A DNA stretch of 64,000 bases from Pontimicrobium aquaticum (GCF_005047595.1 NZ_SUPL01000001.1:62001-126000); one strand, 5' to 3'. Counted from the first letter of the stretch, positions 1-8,830 are shown. A program made the numbers and translations. Notes: generated by a model not told the origin, from the letters alone.

Positions 1-994
1 TCATAAACTCCTCTGCTTTTTCAACCATATTTATACTACCGCAAATAAAAGGTACTCGCTGATGCAACTCGGTTGGTTGAATGTCCATAATTCTGTTAAA
101 TCCATCGCTGGCTTTTCCATTGGCTTGTTCTGCAATATATGCCATAGGGTTTGCTTCATATAGCAAGCGCAATTTACCATTAGGATATTTAGAACTTTCT
201 GGGTACATATAAATACCTCCTTTAATCATGTTTCTATGAAAATCGGACACTAAAGACCCAATATATCTTGAAGTATAAGGTCTGTCTCCTTCTTCTAATT
301 GGCAATATTTAATATAATCTTTTATGCCTTGTGGAAAACGTATGTAGTTTCCTTCGTTTACAGAGTAAATTTGACCATCAACAGGAAATTGCATATCTGG
401 ATGAGACAAATAAAACGTACCAATAGCTGGGTTTAAGGTGAAACCGTTTACACCATCACCTGTGGTATATACTAACATGGTTGATGTACCGTAAATAACA
501 TAACCAGCTGCTACTTGTTGATTACCTTTTTGTAAAAAATCATCAATTGTTACTGGTGTTCCTACTGGAGTAACACGTCTATATATAGAAAATATTGTTC
601 CAACCGATACATTTACGTCTATATTAGATGAGCCATCTAAAGGATCCATTAATACAACGTATTTATTTTGATTGTTTTCGTCTTGACTATTTATTGATAT
701 ATAATCATCTTCTTCTTCACTAGCTATACCACAAACTATGTTTCTGTTTGTAAGTGTTTGAATAAATTTTTCATTAGCATAAACATCCAACTTTTGTTGG
801 TTTTCACCTTGAATGTTTTGGTCGCCAGCTGCACCTAATATATCTACTAAACCAGCTTTGTTAACTTCATAATTTACCACTTTAGCAGCCAACCTTATTG
901 AGTTTATTAATCGCGATAATTCACCAGAAGTATATTTAAAAGATGTTTGATTTTCAATAATAAACTCTCCTAAAGTTTTGTTTTTTTGAGACAT
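1..994 (-). CDS. fbp: Fructose-1,6-bisphosphatase class I, 3' end cut by the window edge
   Basis: Hydrolyses fructose-1,6-bisphosphate to fructose-6-phosphate in gluconeogenesis, in the cytoplasm. I translated the minus strand from the ATG at 994 ([12 protein letters not shown]) and it stays open for 331 codons to base 2. Class I hallmarks are visible: the acidic metal site SEEEDD, the [10 protein letters not shown] metal and phosphate motif near residue 115, GGIYMYP, and [16 protein letters not shown] near the C-terminus. Family length is about 330-340 residues, so only a few C-terminal residues are missing. The gene is divergent from the acetyltransferase gene at 1126, with about 130 bp between them that must hold both promoters. 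Confidence 0.96.
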   Translation of the reverse strand, partial: MSQKNKTLGEFIIENQTSFKYTSGELSRLINSIRLAAKVVNYEVNKAGLVDILGAAGDQNIQGENQQKLDVYANEKFIQTLTNRNIVCGIASEEEDDYISINSQDENNQNKYVVLMDPLDGSSNIDVNVSVGTIFSIYRRVTPVGTPVTIDDFLQKGNQQVAAGYVIYGTSTMLVYTTGDGVNGFTLNPAIGTFYLSHPDMQFPVDGQIYSVNEGNYIRFPQGIKDYIKYCQLEEGDRPYTSRYIGSLVSDFHRNMIKGGIYMYPESSKYPNGKLRLLYEANPMAYIAEQANGKASDGFNRIMDIQPTELHQRVPFICGSINMVEKAEEFM

Positions 995-1125
995 ATTTAA
1001 GTTGTGGGTTGTTTTGGCAAATATCGTACTTTTTAACAAATTTATATAGTTTCGTTATATAATAAATAAACAATATTATCAACTTTAACCTATCTTTGAG
1101 CCTTAAAATTATTCAATAAATTACA

Positions 1126-1608
1126 ATGAATTTTACTATTAGAGATGCCACAAAAAACGATATGCCTAGTGTATTAGAGCTCATCATTGAACTAGCTGTT
1201 TTCGAGAAAGAACCAGATGCAGTTGAAGTAACTGCAGAAAGTTTGGTTGAAGATGGATTTAGTGATAACCCTGCTTTTAAATGTTTTGTTGCCGAAGTAG
1301 AAAACAAAGTAGTTGGTGCGGCTATTGTATATAATCGTTTTTCTACCTGGAAAGGAAAAATATTACATTTAGAAGATTTAATAGTTTCACAAAACATGAG
1401 AGGGCATGGCATTGGCACTAAGCTGCTTGATGAAGTAGTAAAATATGGTCATCATTTAGGTGTAAAACGTATTAATTGGGAAGTTATTAGCTGGAATGAA
1501 GGTGCCATAAAATTATATGAAAGAAAAGGAGCCAAAGTATTACGCGATTGGAATGTTGTACACTTAGATGAAAATGGAATTAAAAACTACATTGAAAACT
1601 TAAGTTAA
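1126..1608 (+). CDS. GNAT N-acetyltransferase, spermidine/spermine acetyltransferase (SSAT)-like
   Basis: 160-residue single-domain GNAT enzyme that would transfer acetyl from acetyl-CoA to an amine. It carries the layout typical of SSAT/diamine acetyltransferases: LAVFEKEP near residue 25, YNRFSTWKGK near 67, the acetyl-CoA loop MRGHGIGTKLL near 91, then WEVISWNEGAIKLYERKGA. The substrate cannot be read from the sequence; polyamine or another small amine is inferred from the family. Its stop overlaps the start of the aspartate kinase by one base (TAATG), so the two are translationally coupled and probably one operon. A TATCTTTG at 1091-1098 could be the -7 element, but no matching TTG was seen. 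Confidence 0.88.
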   Translation: MNFTIRDATKNDMPSVLELIIELAVFEKEPDAVEVTAESLVEDGFSDNPAFKCFVAEVENKVVGAAIVYNRFSTWKGKILHLEDLIVSQNMRGHGIGTKLLDEVVKYGHHLGVKRINWEVISWNEGAIKLYERKGAKVLRDWNVVHLDENGIKNYIENLS

Positions 1609-2858
1609 TGCAAGTATTTAAATTTGGTGGTGCATCGGTTAAAGATGCTAATGGCGTAAAGAACTTAGCTAAAGTATTACAAACTGTTGGCTATAACGAT
1701 ACCTTAGTTATCGTTTCGGCAATGGGAAAAACCACCAACGCACTAGAGGCGGTAATTAATAATTACTACAAAAACAAGAAAGAGTTACAAAGCTCTATTC
1801 AAGACGTTAAAAAATTTCACAATGCTATTTTATTAGATCTTTTTGAAAACGAAAACCATACTGTATTTAAAAAGGTGGCTAATTTTTTTGAAGAACTAAG
1901 TGTATTTTTTGATAGAAATAAATCTCCAGACTACAACTTTGTTTATGATCAGGTGGTTATTTTTGGTGAGTTAGCGTCAACAACTATTGTAAGTGCTTAT
2001 TTAGAAGACTTAGGTATAAAAAATAATCTTTTAGACGCAAGAGAGTTTATTAAAACAAATAGTTATTATAGAAATGCAACTGTTGACTGGGAGACCACTC
2101 AAAAAAATATCTCTAACAAAGTTTCAAAATCAGTTCTTAATATATCTCAAGGATTTATAGCAAGTGACAAGAATAACTTTTCTACCACCTTAGGCAGAGA
2201 AGGTAGTGATTATACTGCGGCTATTTTTGCTTATTGTTTAAACGCTAACAGTGTTACAATCTGGAAAGATGTTCCAGGTGTTTTAAACGCAGACCCTAGG
2301 TATTTTGAAAACGCTCAATTGCTTAATCAAATATCCTATCGCGAGGCTATAGAGCTTGCTTTTTATGGTGCTTCAGTCATTCATCCTAAAACATTACAAC
2401 CCTTACAAAGAAAAGAAATTCCTTTGTACGTGAAGTCATTTCTTAATCCAAAAGAAAATGGCACTACGATAAGCAAAGGTATCGATATTGAGCCAAAAAC
2501 TCCTTGTTTTATCGTTAAAAAAAACCAAGTGTTATTATCGCTCTCTTCACTAGATTTTTCTTTTATAGTTGAGAAAAATATTAGCTATATTTTTCAATTA
2601 CTACATCAATATAAAATGAAGGTTGATGTCATTCAAAATTCTGCTATTAGTTTCTCTGTTTGTATCGACAATAATTACAATAAGCTTGAAGAATTGTTAC
2701 AACAACTAAAGGCTACATTTAAAGTAGATTATTTTGAAAATGTTTCGCTTTACACCATTCGTCATTATAACCAGCAGTCTATTAAAGCTTTAGAAGCAGG
2801 CAAAACTGTTTTATTAAAACAAATTTTCAAAGAAACCGTTCAAATTGTAACAAAATAA
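1608..2858 (+). CDS. Aspartate kinase (monofunctional)
   Basis: Phosphorylates L-aspartate to 4-phosphoaspartate, the first step toward lysine, threonine and methionine. The N-terminus has the amino-acid kinase motif KFGGASVKDANGVKNL at residues 4-19. LGREGSDYTAAI near residue 200 and WKDVPGVLNADPR near 222 form the substrate and nucleotide site. The last 120 or so residues should hold the ACT regulatory part but are divergent. At 416 residues it has the length of monofunctional LysC-type enzymes and is not fused to homoserine dehydrogenase. ATG at 1608 overlaps the preceding stop. It lies away from other lysine or threonine genes, so which feedback inhibitor applies is not clear. Confidence 0.9.
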   Translation: MQVFKFGGASVKDANGVKNLAKVLQTVGYNDTLVIVSAMGKTTNALEAVINNYYKNKKELQSSIQDVKKFHNAILLDLFENENHTVFKKVANFFEELSVFFDRNKSPDYNFVYDQVVIFGELASTTIVSAYLEDLGIKNNLLDAREFIKTNSYYRNATVDWETTQKNISNKVSKSVLNISQGFIASDKNNFSTTLGREGSDYTAAIFAYCLNANSVTIWKDVPGVLNADPRYFENAQLLNQISYREAIELAFYGASVIHPKTLQPLQRKEIPLYVKSFLNPKENGTTISKGIDIEPKTPCFIVKKNQVLLSLSSLDFSFIVEKNISYIFQLLHQYKMKVDVIQNSAISFSVCIDNNYNKLEELLQQLKATFKVDYFENVSLYTIRHYNQQSIKALEAGKTVLLKQIFKETVQIVTK

Positions 2859-2927
2859 GACCTATAGTACTCTTTAATTGTATAAAAAAATTGATTAGGT
2901 TTGTAACACTTTCTTTAAAATAACTAA

Positions 2928-4745
2928 ATGGGACTTGTAACTGCAAAAGAGGTGGCTAAAGCCATTCATGCTGATAAGTATGGATTTATTGGAACTTTTT
3001 TTGGATGGATTATCATGAAGGTTCTTAATATTTCTGCTATTAATAAGATTTATAATAGAAATAAACATCTTAAAAATCTTCCTTTTTTAAATGCTCTTTT
3101 GGACGATTTTCAAATTAAGTTTGAAATTCCTGAAGAAGACCTTAAGCGCTTACCTAAAGAAGGACCCTATATAACCGTATCCAATCACCCTCTTGGTGGT
3201 ATAGATGGTATTTTATTGCTTAAGTTAATGCTTGAACAGCGAAGCGATTTTAAAATTATTGGTAATTTTTTATTGCATCGTATTGAGCCTTTGAAGCCTT
3301 ATATAATGCCTGTTAATCCATTTGAAGACAGAAAAGATATTAAATCGAGTGTTGCTGGTTTTAAAAACTCATTATTACATTTAAAAGATGGACATCCTTT
3401 GGGTGTTTTCCCAGCTGGTGAAGTATCGACTTACAAAGATGGTAAACTAGTAGTTGATAAACCTTGGGAAGAAGCAGCTATGAAGCTAGTAAAAAGAGCT
3501 GAAGTTCCTGTAGTTCCAATTTATTTTCATGCTAAAAACAGTCGTTTATTTTACCGACTTTCAAAGATTAGCGATACACTACGCACTGCCAAATTACCAT
3601 CCGAATTACTAACCCAAAAGCATCGAACAATCCGTGTTAGGGTAGGAAAACCTATTTCGGTAAAAGACCAAAAAGAATACCAATCTCTTGAAAGCTTTTC
3701 GGAATTTATAAGGCGAAAAACTTATATGCTATCTAATGTGTATGACAAGCCAAAAATATTAGACAACTTTCAATCAAGCTTAAAGGTTCCTAAAGCGCCA
3801 AAAAATATTGTTACGCCTGTAAGTACAGAAAGTATGATATCTGAAGTAGTTGCACTAAATGATAGTGACTGCAGACTTCTAAAAAGTAAAAATTACGAGG
3901 TGTATTTATCGCATGCCAAACAAATACCTAACATTTTAAGAGAAATTGGACGCTTAAGAGAAATTACCTTTAGAGAAGTTGGAGAAGGCACTAATGAAGC
4001 TATAGACTTAGACAAGTTTGATAGTTACTACCATCATATGTTCCTTTGGGATGCAGATAAACATGTGATTGCTGGTGCTTACAGAATGGGATTAGGCTCA
4101 AGGATTTTTGAAGCTTATGGTATTGATGGTTTTTACCTTCAAGATTTATTTAGGTTTGAGCCTGAGCTCTATAAAATGATGAGCCAATCTATTGAAATGG
4201 GACGTGCATTTATTATCAAAGAATATCAGCAAAAACCTATGCCTTTATTTTTACTATGGAAAGGTATTGTGCATACAACTCTTCGTTTTCCTGAACATAA
4301 ATATTTAATTGGAGGCGTAAGTATTAGTAATCAGTTTTCAAATTTCTCAAAATCGTTAATGATTGAGTTTATGAAATCACATTATTACGATCCTTATGTA
4401 GCACAATATGTACATCCTAAAAAAGAGTTTAAAGTAAAACTTAAAGATGCTGACAAGGACTTTGTATTTGATGCGACCGAAGCCGATTTGAACAAGTTTG
4501 ACAAGATTATTGATGAAGTAGAGCCAGGAGCATTACGTTTACCTGTACTACTTAAAAAATATATTAAACAAAATGCAAAATTAGTAGCGTTTAATGTAGA
4601 TCCATTATTTAATAATGCCGTTGATGGCTTAATGTATATTAAAATTGCCGACTTACCTGAAAGCACTGTACGTCCTGTTATGGAGGAGTTTCAAACGGAA
4701 TTGGAACGTAAGTTTTCTGGAAACAATACTAATGAAGATACTTAA
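2928..4745 (+). CDS. olsF: Two-domain acyltransferase for ornithine/glycine-type aminolipids (OlsF-like)
   Basis: 605-residue fusion. The N-terminal half is a PlsC/LPLAT acyltransferase with SNHPLGGIDG near residue 86 (the variant H-x5-D seen in this subfamily) and FPAGEVSTY near 161, in place of FPEG. The C-terminal half from about residue 310 is an OlsB/hemolysin-like GNAT N-acyltransferase (REIGRLREITFREVGEGT, then EMGRAFI and the segment around LLWKGI). This order matches OlsF, in which the C-terminal domain N-acylates an amino acid and the N-terminal domain adds the ester-linked fatty acid. Flavobacteria make ornithine and glycine lipids, so which amino acid is used here is open. It acts at the cytoplasmic face of the inner membrane. 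It stands alone, 69 bp after the aspartate kinase. Confidence 0.82.
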   Translation: MGLVTAKEVAKAIHADKYGFIGTFFGWIIMKVLNISAINKIYNRNKHLKNLPFLNALLDDFQIKFEIPEEDLKRLPKEGPYITVSNHPLGGIDGILLLKLMLEQRSDFKIIGNFLLHRIEPLKPYIMPVNPFEDRKDIKSSVAGFKNSLLHLKDGHPLGVFPAGEVSTYKDGKLVVDKPWEEAAMKLVKRAEVPVVPIYFHAKNSRLFYRLSKISDTLRTAKLPSELLTQKHRTIRVRVGKPISVKDQKEYQSLESFSEFIRRKTYMLSNVYDKPKILDNFQSSLKVPKAPKNIVTPVSTESMISEVVALNDSDCRLLKSKNYEVYLSHAKQIPNILREIGRLREITFREVGEGTNEAIDLDKFDSYYHHMFLWDADKHVIAGAYRMGLGSRIFEAYGIDGFYLQDLFRFEPELYKMMSQSIEMGRAFIIKEYQQKPMPLFLLWKGIVHTTLRFPEHKYLIGGVSISNQFSNFSKSLMIEFMKSHYYDPYVAQYVHPKKEFKVKLKDADKDFVFDATEADLNKFDKIIDEVEPGALRLPVLLKKYIKQNAKLVAFNVDPLFNNAVDGLMYIKIADLPESTVRPVMEEFQTELERKFSGNNTNEDT

Positions 4746-4820
4746 TCTTTTAAAATTGTATCTATAACATTTCTTAAGGTATTCTTCAATGTTATTTTCA
4801 ATTTTTATTGGTGTTCGTAT

Positions 4821-4860
4821 CACACTTTGACTACACTTAGTGGGACAGCATGGAATGACA
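4821..4860. repeat. REP-like intergenic repeat remnant
   Basis: The segment with ACTTTGACTACACTTAG followed by TGGGACAGCATGGAATGACA resembles the common flavobacterial intergenic repeat in which a TTCGACT...CTCAGTG stretch runs into GGAATGACA. It lies between two convergent genes (ends at 4745 and 4867). The terminal GGAATGACA is shared with the fragment at 10781-10789. Family assignment is by recognition, not by a search. Confidence 0.45.
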
Positions 4861-4866
4861 AATTAT

Positions 4867-5373
4867 TTATAATCCTACTTTTTTACTTCGTCTTTCTAGA
4901 AAATGATTATTAAGCCATTTACCATCGCGTTTACCTATTTTTTCTCTAACACCTACTACTCTAAAACCACATTTTTCATGTAATTCTATACTAGCTTTAT
5001 TTAGAGAAAAAATTCCAGCTTGTAAGGTCCAAAAGCCTTCTTTTTCGCTTTCTTCAACAAGAGCTTCAAGTAACAATTTCCCAATACCTTTTCCTCTACT
5101 ATTTTTAGCCACATAAACGGTTACTTCGGCAACACCTTTGTAAACATCTCGTTTTGATACTTGCGATAACACTGCAAACCCAACTACTTCGTTATTAGTT
5201 TGAGCAACTAAGCGACATTTTTTTATGAATTTCTCATTCCAAATTTCAAACGAAGGGACTTCGGTTTCAAAAGTTGCAATTCCGGTAGCTATACCTTCAG
5301 CATAAATTTTTGAAACCGAAGCCCAATCCTGTTCATTAAATGTTCGGATTGAAATATTCATTCTTAGCAACAA
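4867..5373 (-). CDS. GNAT acetyltransferase of the phosphinothricin/arsinothricin type (ArsN1-like)
   Basis: 168 residues. IRTFNEQDWASVSKIYAEGI followed by ATGIATFETEVPSFEIW near residue 30 is the signature start of phosphinothricin N-acetyltransferases and ArsN1. The acetyl-CoA loop is NSRGKGIGKLLLEAL near 95, followed by the FSLNKASIELHEKCGFR end motif. ArsN1 proteins detoxify arsinothricin or methylarsenate-like compounds by N-acetylation; many relatives accept other amino-group substrates such as methionine sulfoximine. The start overlaps the end of the DUF6428 gene by 10 bases and arsR lies upstream, so a three-gene arsenic-type operon is likely. MNISIRTF (second Met, codon 5) is an equally good start. 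Confidence 0.75.
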   Translation of the reverse strand: MLLRMNISIRTFNEQDWASVSKIYAEGIATGIATFETEVPSFEIWNEKFIKKCRLVAQTNNEVVGFAVLSQVSKRDVYKGVAEVTVYVAKNSRGKGIGKLLLEALVEESEKEGFWTLQAGIFSLNKASIELHEKCGFRVVGVREKIGKRDGKWLNNHFLERRSKKVGL

Positions 5374-5861
5374 TTACCACTTGGTGAACAACAAGGTTCA
5401 TCCGACACTAAATCGGTTTTTGCTTCTTCAACTATACCACAAGCCTCTTTAGCTTTACAGTCGGTTTTTTCAACACCTAACTTAATAATTAAGTTGTTAT
5501 TTTGTATTTCAAAATCGTTAACAAACATTTGTGCAGTATGAAACGTTTTGTTACTATATTCAAATTTGAGTTCAGCTTCCATATCGTATGGCTTCATTTT
5601 ACCAACCTTGTTTAAAATGCTCAATGCTTTATAAACACTCATAAAATCACGCTTGCCAATTTCCAATGGGCTTTCCCAAAGTTGTATAATGGTTTCATTC
5701 CAAGTATCTGTACCTGAGCCACAATCTACCGAATCGATTTTAATATGCTTTACTTCAGTAATGTGGTAATTTGCTCCAACAAACTCTTGTGGTTTGTATT
5801 CAAATAGTAACGACTTATCTTTATGTGTATTAAAGATGTCGAATAGTTCTTTTGTTTTCAT
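5364..5861 (-). CDS. DUF6428 family protein, cysteine-rich C-terminus
   Basis: 165-residue soluble protein without signal or membrane segments, recognised as DUF6428, a Bacteroidota family often found next to ArsR regulators. Its biochemical role is unknown. The C-terminus is notable: EKTDCKAKEACG followed by EPCCSPSGNCC gives six cysteines in the last 40 residues, and the final CC-x5-CC could bind a soft metal or arsenite. It sits between arsR (56 bp upstream) and the ArsN-like gene (10-bp overlap). Metal binding is inferred from the cysteines and from the context only. Confidence 0.7.
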   Translation of the reverse strand: MKTKELFDIFNTHKDKSLLFEYKPQEFVGANYHITEVKHIKIDSVDCGSGTDTWNETIIQLWESPLEIGKRDFMSVYKALSILNKVGKMKPYDMEAELKFEYSNKTFHTAQMFVNDFEIQNNNLIIKLGVEKTDCKAKEACGIVEEAKTDLVSDEPCCSPSGNCC

Positions 5862-5917
5862 GTTTTATTATTTATTTGTTTTGCGCTTGAATGGGCTAAT
5901 AACATATGTCTTTGGCC

Positions 5918-6241
5918 TTAGCAACAGTTTAGTTTTGTTTGATTAAAGAACTGGTTAAATAAGGCTTGTAATTCTTGAAACCTATCAATATTTAAGCAAT
6001 AACAAAGGCTTTTGCCTTCAAAAGTGCCTTTTAGCAATCCTGAATCGTTAATTACTTTTAGGTGTTGTGAAATGGTGGCTTGTGCTAAGCCAATTTCATC
6101 AACAATATCATTACAAATGCATGCCTCTTGTTTGCTTATAAATTGTAATATAGCCACTCTTGCAGGATGAGAAAATACCTTTGCAATAACTGCAATTTCA
6201 TTGATTTCATCTGAATAAATATCTACTTTAGACGCTCCCAT
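5918..6241 (-). CDS. arsR: ArsR-family metalloregulator
   Basis: 107-residue winged-helix repressor. The recognition region reads DEIGLAQATISQHLKVINDS near residues 45-64, followed by a short wing (FEGKSLCYCLN). Cysteines that could bind arsenite are ACIC near residues 40-43, CYC near 82 and the terminal NCC. In canonical ArsR an ELCVCDL-type Cys pair sits in the same helix as ACIC here. It is the first gene of the arsR-DUF6428-ArsN-like operon and should repress it through the promoter/palindrome at 6260-6291. No arsB, acr3 or arsC is visible nearby, so either efflux is encoded elsewhere or the operon handles an organoarsenical. Confidence 0.87.
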   Translation of the reverse strand: MGASKVDIYSDEINEIAVIAKVFSHPARVAILQFISKQEACICNDIVDEIGLAQATISQHLKVINDSGLLKGTFEGKSLCYCLNIDRFQELQALFNQFFNQTKLNCC

Positions 6242-6259
6242 TAGTTTTATTTTAGATTA

Positions 6260-6291
6260 CAAATATACAAATTAATTGTATTATTGCAATA
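6260..6291 (-). promoter_or_regulatory. arsR promoter with overlapping palindrome
   Basis: On the minus strand TTG (6289-6287), 19 bp and TATATTTG (6267-6260) fit the Bacteroidota sigma-A consensus TTG-N17-19-TAnnTTTG, leaving a leader of about 12 nt to the arsR start at 6241. A perfect 10-bp palindrome TATTGCAATA (6282-6291) covers the -33 box and is a natural ArsR operator candidate. Operator function is inferred. Confidence 0.6.
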
Positions 6292-6308
6292 TTACGATAA
6301 TGTATTTT

Positions 6309-6345
6309 TAAAAAAAGTCGAAGTATCTAGCTTCGACCTTATTTT
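6309..6345 (-). terminator. Rho-independent terminator of the TM2 gene
   Basis: Stem GTCGAAG (6317-6323) and CTTCGAC (6331-6337) with a 7-nt loop, followed on the minus strand by a run of seven T. It lies just past the stop of the TM2 protein gene (6357) and before the arsR promoter. The flanking A/T runs extend the stem. Confidence 0.75.
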
Positions 6346-6356
6346 TTGTGCTTATT

Positions 6357-6809
6357 TTAAAACCAAGGTTTCTTTCCTACTTGGTAAGTGTTATGAAATT
6401 CGGTGTCTGATTTTGTTAAATATATAATACCTTCAATTAATCCGATAAGACCGGAAATAGCAGAAGTGATTCCACAAGTAAAAAAACCTAAGAGACCTAA
6501 AATCAATAATACAATTCCTTCTGTATTATAGCCTAAAATAAACTTATGAATTCCTAGCCAACCTAATAATATCCCTAGAACTCCAGCAATTAATTTTTTA
6601 TTATCACTAGCTGTAACCTCTTCGAATGTTTCTTTGGCGCTACTTGCAAATTCTTTTGCGCTTTCTTTTGCTTCTTCAGCAAATTCACTAGCCTTTTCTT
6701 TGGCTTCTTGCCCAAATTCTTCAGCTTTTTGTGCCGCTTTTCTTGCACCTTCTTTTGCGTCGCCTAACATATCATTAAGGTCGTCGCCTAAACTTTTTTC
6801 GTCTGACAT
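6357..6809 (-). CDS. TM2 domain membrane protein with an amphipathic KAEE-type helix
   Basis: 150 residues. Residues 1-70 form a long Ala/Glu/Lys helix with an 11-residue-like rhythm (KAEEFGQEAKEKASEFAEEA, then ESAKEFASSAKE), resembling LEA/apolipoprotein-type amphipathic repeats. Residues 73-140 are a TM2 domain: two hydrophobic helices around the GWLGIHKFILGY turn, with a CG in the second. TM2 proteins are small inner-membrane proteins of unknown function. The helix may lie on the membrane or contact DNA or protein; this is not known. Monocistronic, with its own terminator. Confidence 0.85.
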   Translation of the reverse strand: MSDEKSLGDDLNDMLGDAKEGARKAAQKAEEFGQEAKEKASEFAEEAKESAKEFASSAKETFEEVTASDNKKLIAGVLGILLGWLGIHKFILGYNTEGIVLLILGLLGFFTCGITSAISGLIGLIEGIIYLTKSDTEFHNTYQVGKKPWF

Positions 6810-6897
6810 TTTAAATAATTTTGGTTAGATATTTAAATATACTAAAAATAAAGGTTGATTAGTTTATTATTTTTCAACTAGTTAAAAGCAAACAACC

Positions 6898-7284
6898 TTA
6901 CTGGAAAGCACTGTCTATAGGTTCCCATAGTTCAATTTTATTACCATCGTTATCCATGATATAACCAAATTTGCCGTAATCATATTCCTGAATATCACCA
7001 ATAATCTTAACGCCTTCTTCTTTTAGAACCTCTATAAGCGCAACTAAATTCTCAACTCTATAATTAAACATGAAGTCTTTTTTGGAAGGCTCATAATACT
7101 TGGTATCGTGTGCAAAAGGACTCCATTGTGTAGAGCAATCGTTTCCTTCTTTATCTTTCCACCAAAAGGTGCAGCCATAGTCGTCTGTATTAAACCCCAA
7201 GTGCTTTTTATACCACTCTTTTGTTGCCTTTGGATCTGTTGTTTTAAAAAACAGACCTCCTATTCCTGTGACTCTTTTTTTCAT
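6898..7284 (-). CDS. VOC (glyoxalase/bleomycin-resistance fold) family protein
   Basis: 128-residue vicinal-oxygen-chelate protein with two beta-alpha-beta-beta-beta modules. The first is GGLFFKTTDPKATKEWYKKH followed by LGFNTDDYG; the second runs from YRVENLVALIEVLKEEG to GYIMDNDGNKIELWEP. The final Glu of IELWEP is the usual metal-ligand position. Cytoplasmic, substrate unknown. It lies 46 bp downstream of the DUF1801 gene on the same strand, a pairing common in flavobacteria, and the two may be co-transcribed. Confidence 0.85.
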   Translation of the reverse strand: MKKRVTGIGGLFFKTTDPKATKEWYKKHLGFNTDDYGCTFWWKDKEGNDCSTQWSPFAHDTKYYEPSKKDFMFNYRVENLVALIEVLKEEGVKIIGDIQEYDYGKFGYIMDNDGNKIELWEPIDSAFQ

Positions 7285-7330
7285 GTGTATAAATTATTAG
7301 TCTTTGTGATACGTAATTTGTTACAGATTG

Positions 7331-7789
7331 TTATTTTGTCTTAACAGCAGACTCATATATATTAATCCAATCTTGAACGCTTAATTTAGTTGATAATTCG
7401 CCTATTAAGTCAAACGGAATTTCCTCTAATTTTTTAAAACGAATACAACTTTTCCCCATATCAGGCTTTCTTTTACAGTGTTTCGGATATTCATTTATAA
7501 ACCAATTGTGCAATTCTGGTTTTGCATATATACCACTATGATACAAATTAACAGAGTTTTTTTGAGACGCAAAACTCATAAATGGTAATGGTTCAGAGGG
7601 TTTACAATGGTAGCCATCTGGATAAATACTGTGAGGGACGTAATAACCTATCATGCCATATTGAATGCCTTCTTCAAATCCTTTTGGAAGATTATCATTT
7701 ATAACTTGTCGCAATTTTTTTAAAGTTTCCTGACGTTCTTCAGGCACTTGGCTTATATAATCTTCTGGTGATGTTGCTTTATACTGCAT
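7331..7789 (-). CDS. DUF1801 domain protein
   Basis: 152 residues with the DUF1801 pattern: SPEDYISQVPEERQETLKKL, then EEGIQYGMIGYYVP around residue 45, MSFASQKNSVNLYHSGIY near 80, and a Cys/Lys-rich GKSCIRFKKLEEIP near 120. Relatives have a SufE/YdhG-like fold and no proven activity. No signal peptide or membrane segment. It is the upstream member of a probable pair with the VOC gene. Confidence 0.85.
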   Translation of the reverse strand: MQYKATSPEDYISQVPEERQETLKKLRQVINDNLPKGFEEGIQYGMIGYYVPHSIYPDGYHCKPSEPLPFMSFASQKNSVNLYHSGIYAKPELHNWFINEYPKHCKRKPDMGKSCIRFKKLEEIPFDLIGELSTKLSVQDWINIYESAVKTK

Positions 7790-7814
7790 GGAAATTTTGT
7801 TTGAAGTACTAAAG

Positions 7815-8750
7815 TTAACAAAATTTCGCCTTTATTTTATTTACAATGGTTTGTGCTAACTTTTCTTTGCTTTCGACTGTCCAACCTGCTACATGAGGTG
7901 TTAGTAAAACATTTTTTGCTTCTATCAGGTATTGAAATGCATCAGGCATTTTAGATGAAAATAAACTCTCAAATGATGCTTTTTCGTATTCTAAAACATC
8001 TAATCCTGCTCCTAATATTTTACCAGATTTTAAAGCCGAGACTAAATCTTTGGTCACAACACTTTTTCCTCGAGCAGTATTTATAAGCCAAAATGATTTT
8101 TTGAAAGCATTTATAAATTCAGAATTTACCATATTGATAGTTAATTCTGTTTGTGGAGTATGTAAACTTAGAATGTCTGCTTTATTTTGAAGCTCACTCA
8201 AAGAAACTTGCTTAGCATTTTCATCACCAATATTGGGTTTAATGTCATAGCAAAACACCTCAACATCAAATCCTTTTAGTTTTTTAGCAAAAGCTTTTCC
8301 CATATTACCATAACCAATAAGTCCAACAGTTTTACCATCGAGTTCAATACCTCGATTGTCTTCTCTTAGCCATTTACCTTGTCTTACTTCTTTATCGGCT
8401 TTATTTAGTTTATTAAAAAGAGATAATATCATTCCTAAGGTATGCTCACCTACAGCATTTCTATTCCCTTCTGGAGCTGAAATAAGATAGATACCTTTAG
8501 ATTCGGCATAATTGCAATTTATATTTTCCAATCCTGCACCAACACGACCAATGAATTTAAGGTTAGTTGCTTTGTCTAAAAACTGTTTGTCGATAGTAAA
8601 TCGACTGCGAATGATTATGCCATCATAATCAGAAACTTTAGCTTCAATTTCTGATTTTGAAGATGTATAATCTTCATGATTGGTAAAACCTAAATCATGT
8701 AACTGATTTATAAGTAAAGAATGATTTGTATCGAGATGAAGGATTTTCAT
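7815..8750 (-). CDS. D-isomer 2-hydroxyacid dehydrogenase (phosphoglycerate-dehydrogenase-like)
   Basis: 311 residues, NAD-dependent dehydrogenase of 2-hydroxy acids. The nucleotide-binding loop VGLIGYGNMGKAFAKKL lies near residues 142-158. The catalytic Arg is in INTARGKSVV, the Glu in GLDVLEYE, and the His in LTPHVAGW. RVGAGLENINCNYAESKGI resembles 3-phosphoglycerate dehydrogenases, but there is no ACT domain and no serC neighbour, so serine synthesis is not certain; glyoxylate or hydroxypyruvate reduction is the alternative. It follows the cupin gene by 80 bp on the same strand. Confidence 0.85.
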   Translation of the reverse strand: MKILHLDTNHSLLINQLHDLGFTNHEDYTSSKSEIEAKVSDYDGIIIRSRFTIDKQFLDKATNLKFIGRVGAGLENINCNYAESKGIYLISAPEGNRNAVGEHTLGMILSLFNKLNKADKEVRQGKWLREDNRGIELDGKTVGLIGYGNMGKAFAKKLKGFDVEVFCYDIKPNIGDENAKQVSLSELQNKADILSLHTPQTELTINMVNSEFINAFKKSFWLINTARGKSVVTKDLVSALKSGKILGAGLDVLEYEKASFESLFSSKMPDAFQYLIEAKNVLLTPHVAGWTVESKEKLAQTIVNKIKAKFC

Positions 8751-8830
8751 GTTTGTTCTCCTTAGGCTGAAATCTTATTAATCATTAAATAAAATTATGA
8801 GATGCTGATTCATGTTCAGCATAACTAAAG

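Noticed and set aside
2878-2903. Promoter TTG-N15-TAGGTTTG before the olsF-like gene
   Set aside because: Spacing of 15 is shorter than the usual 17-19, so it was not listed as a feature.
8802-8822. ATGCTGA-ttcatgt-TCAGCAT hairpin between cupin and dehydrogenase genes
   Set aside because: No T run for a terminator and no second copy to support an operator; left out as a feature.
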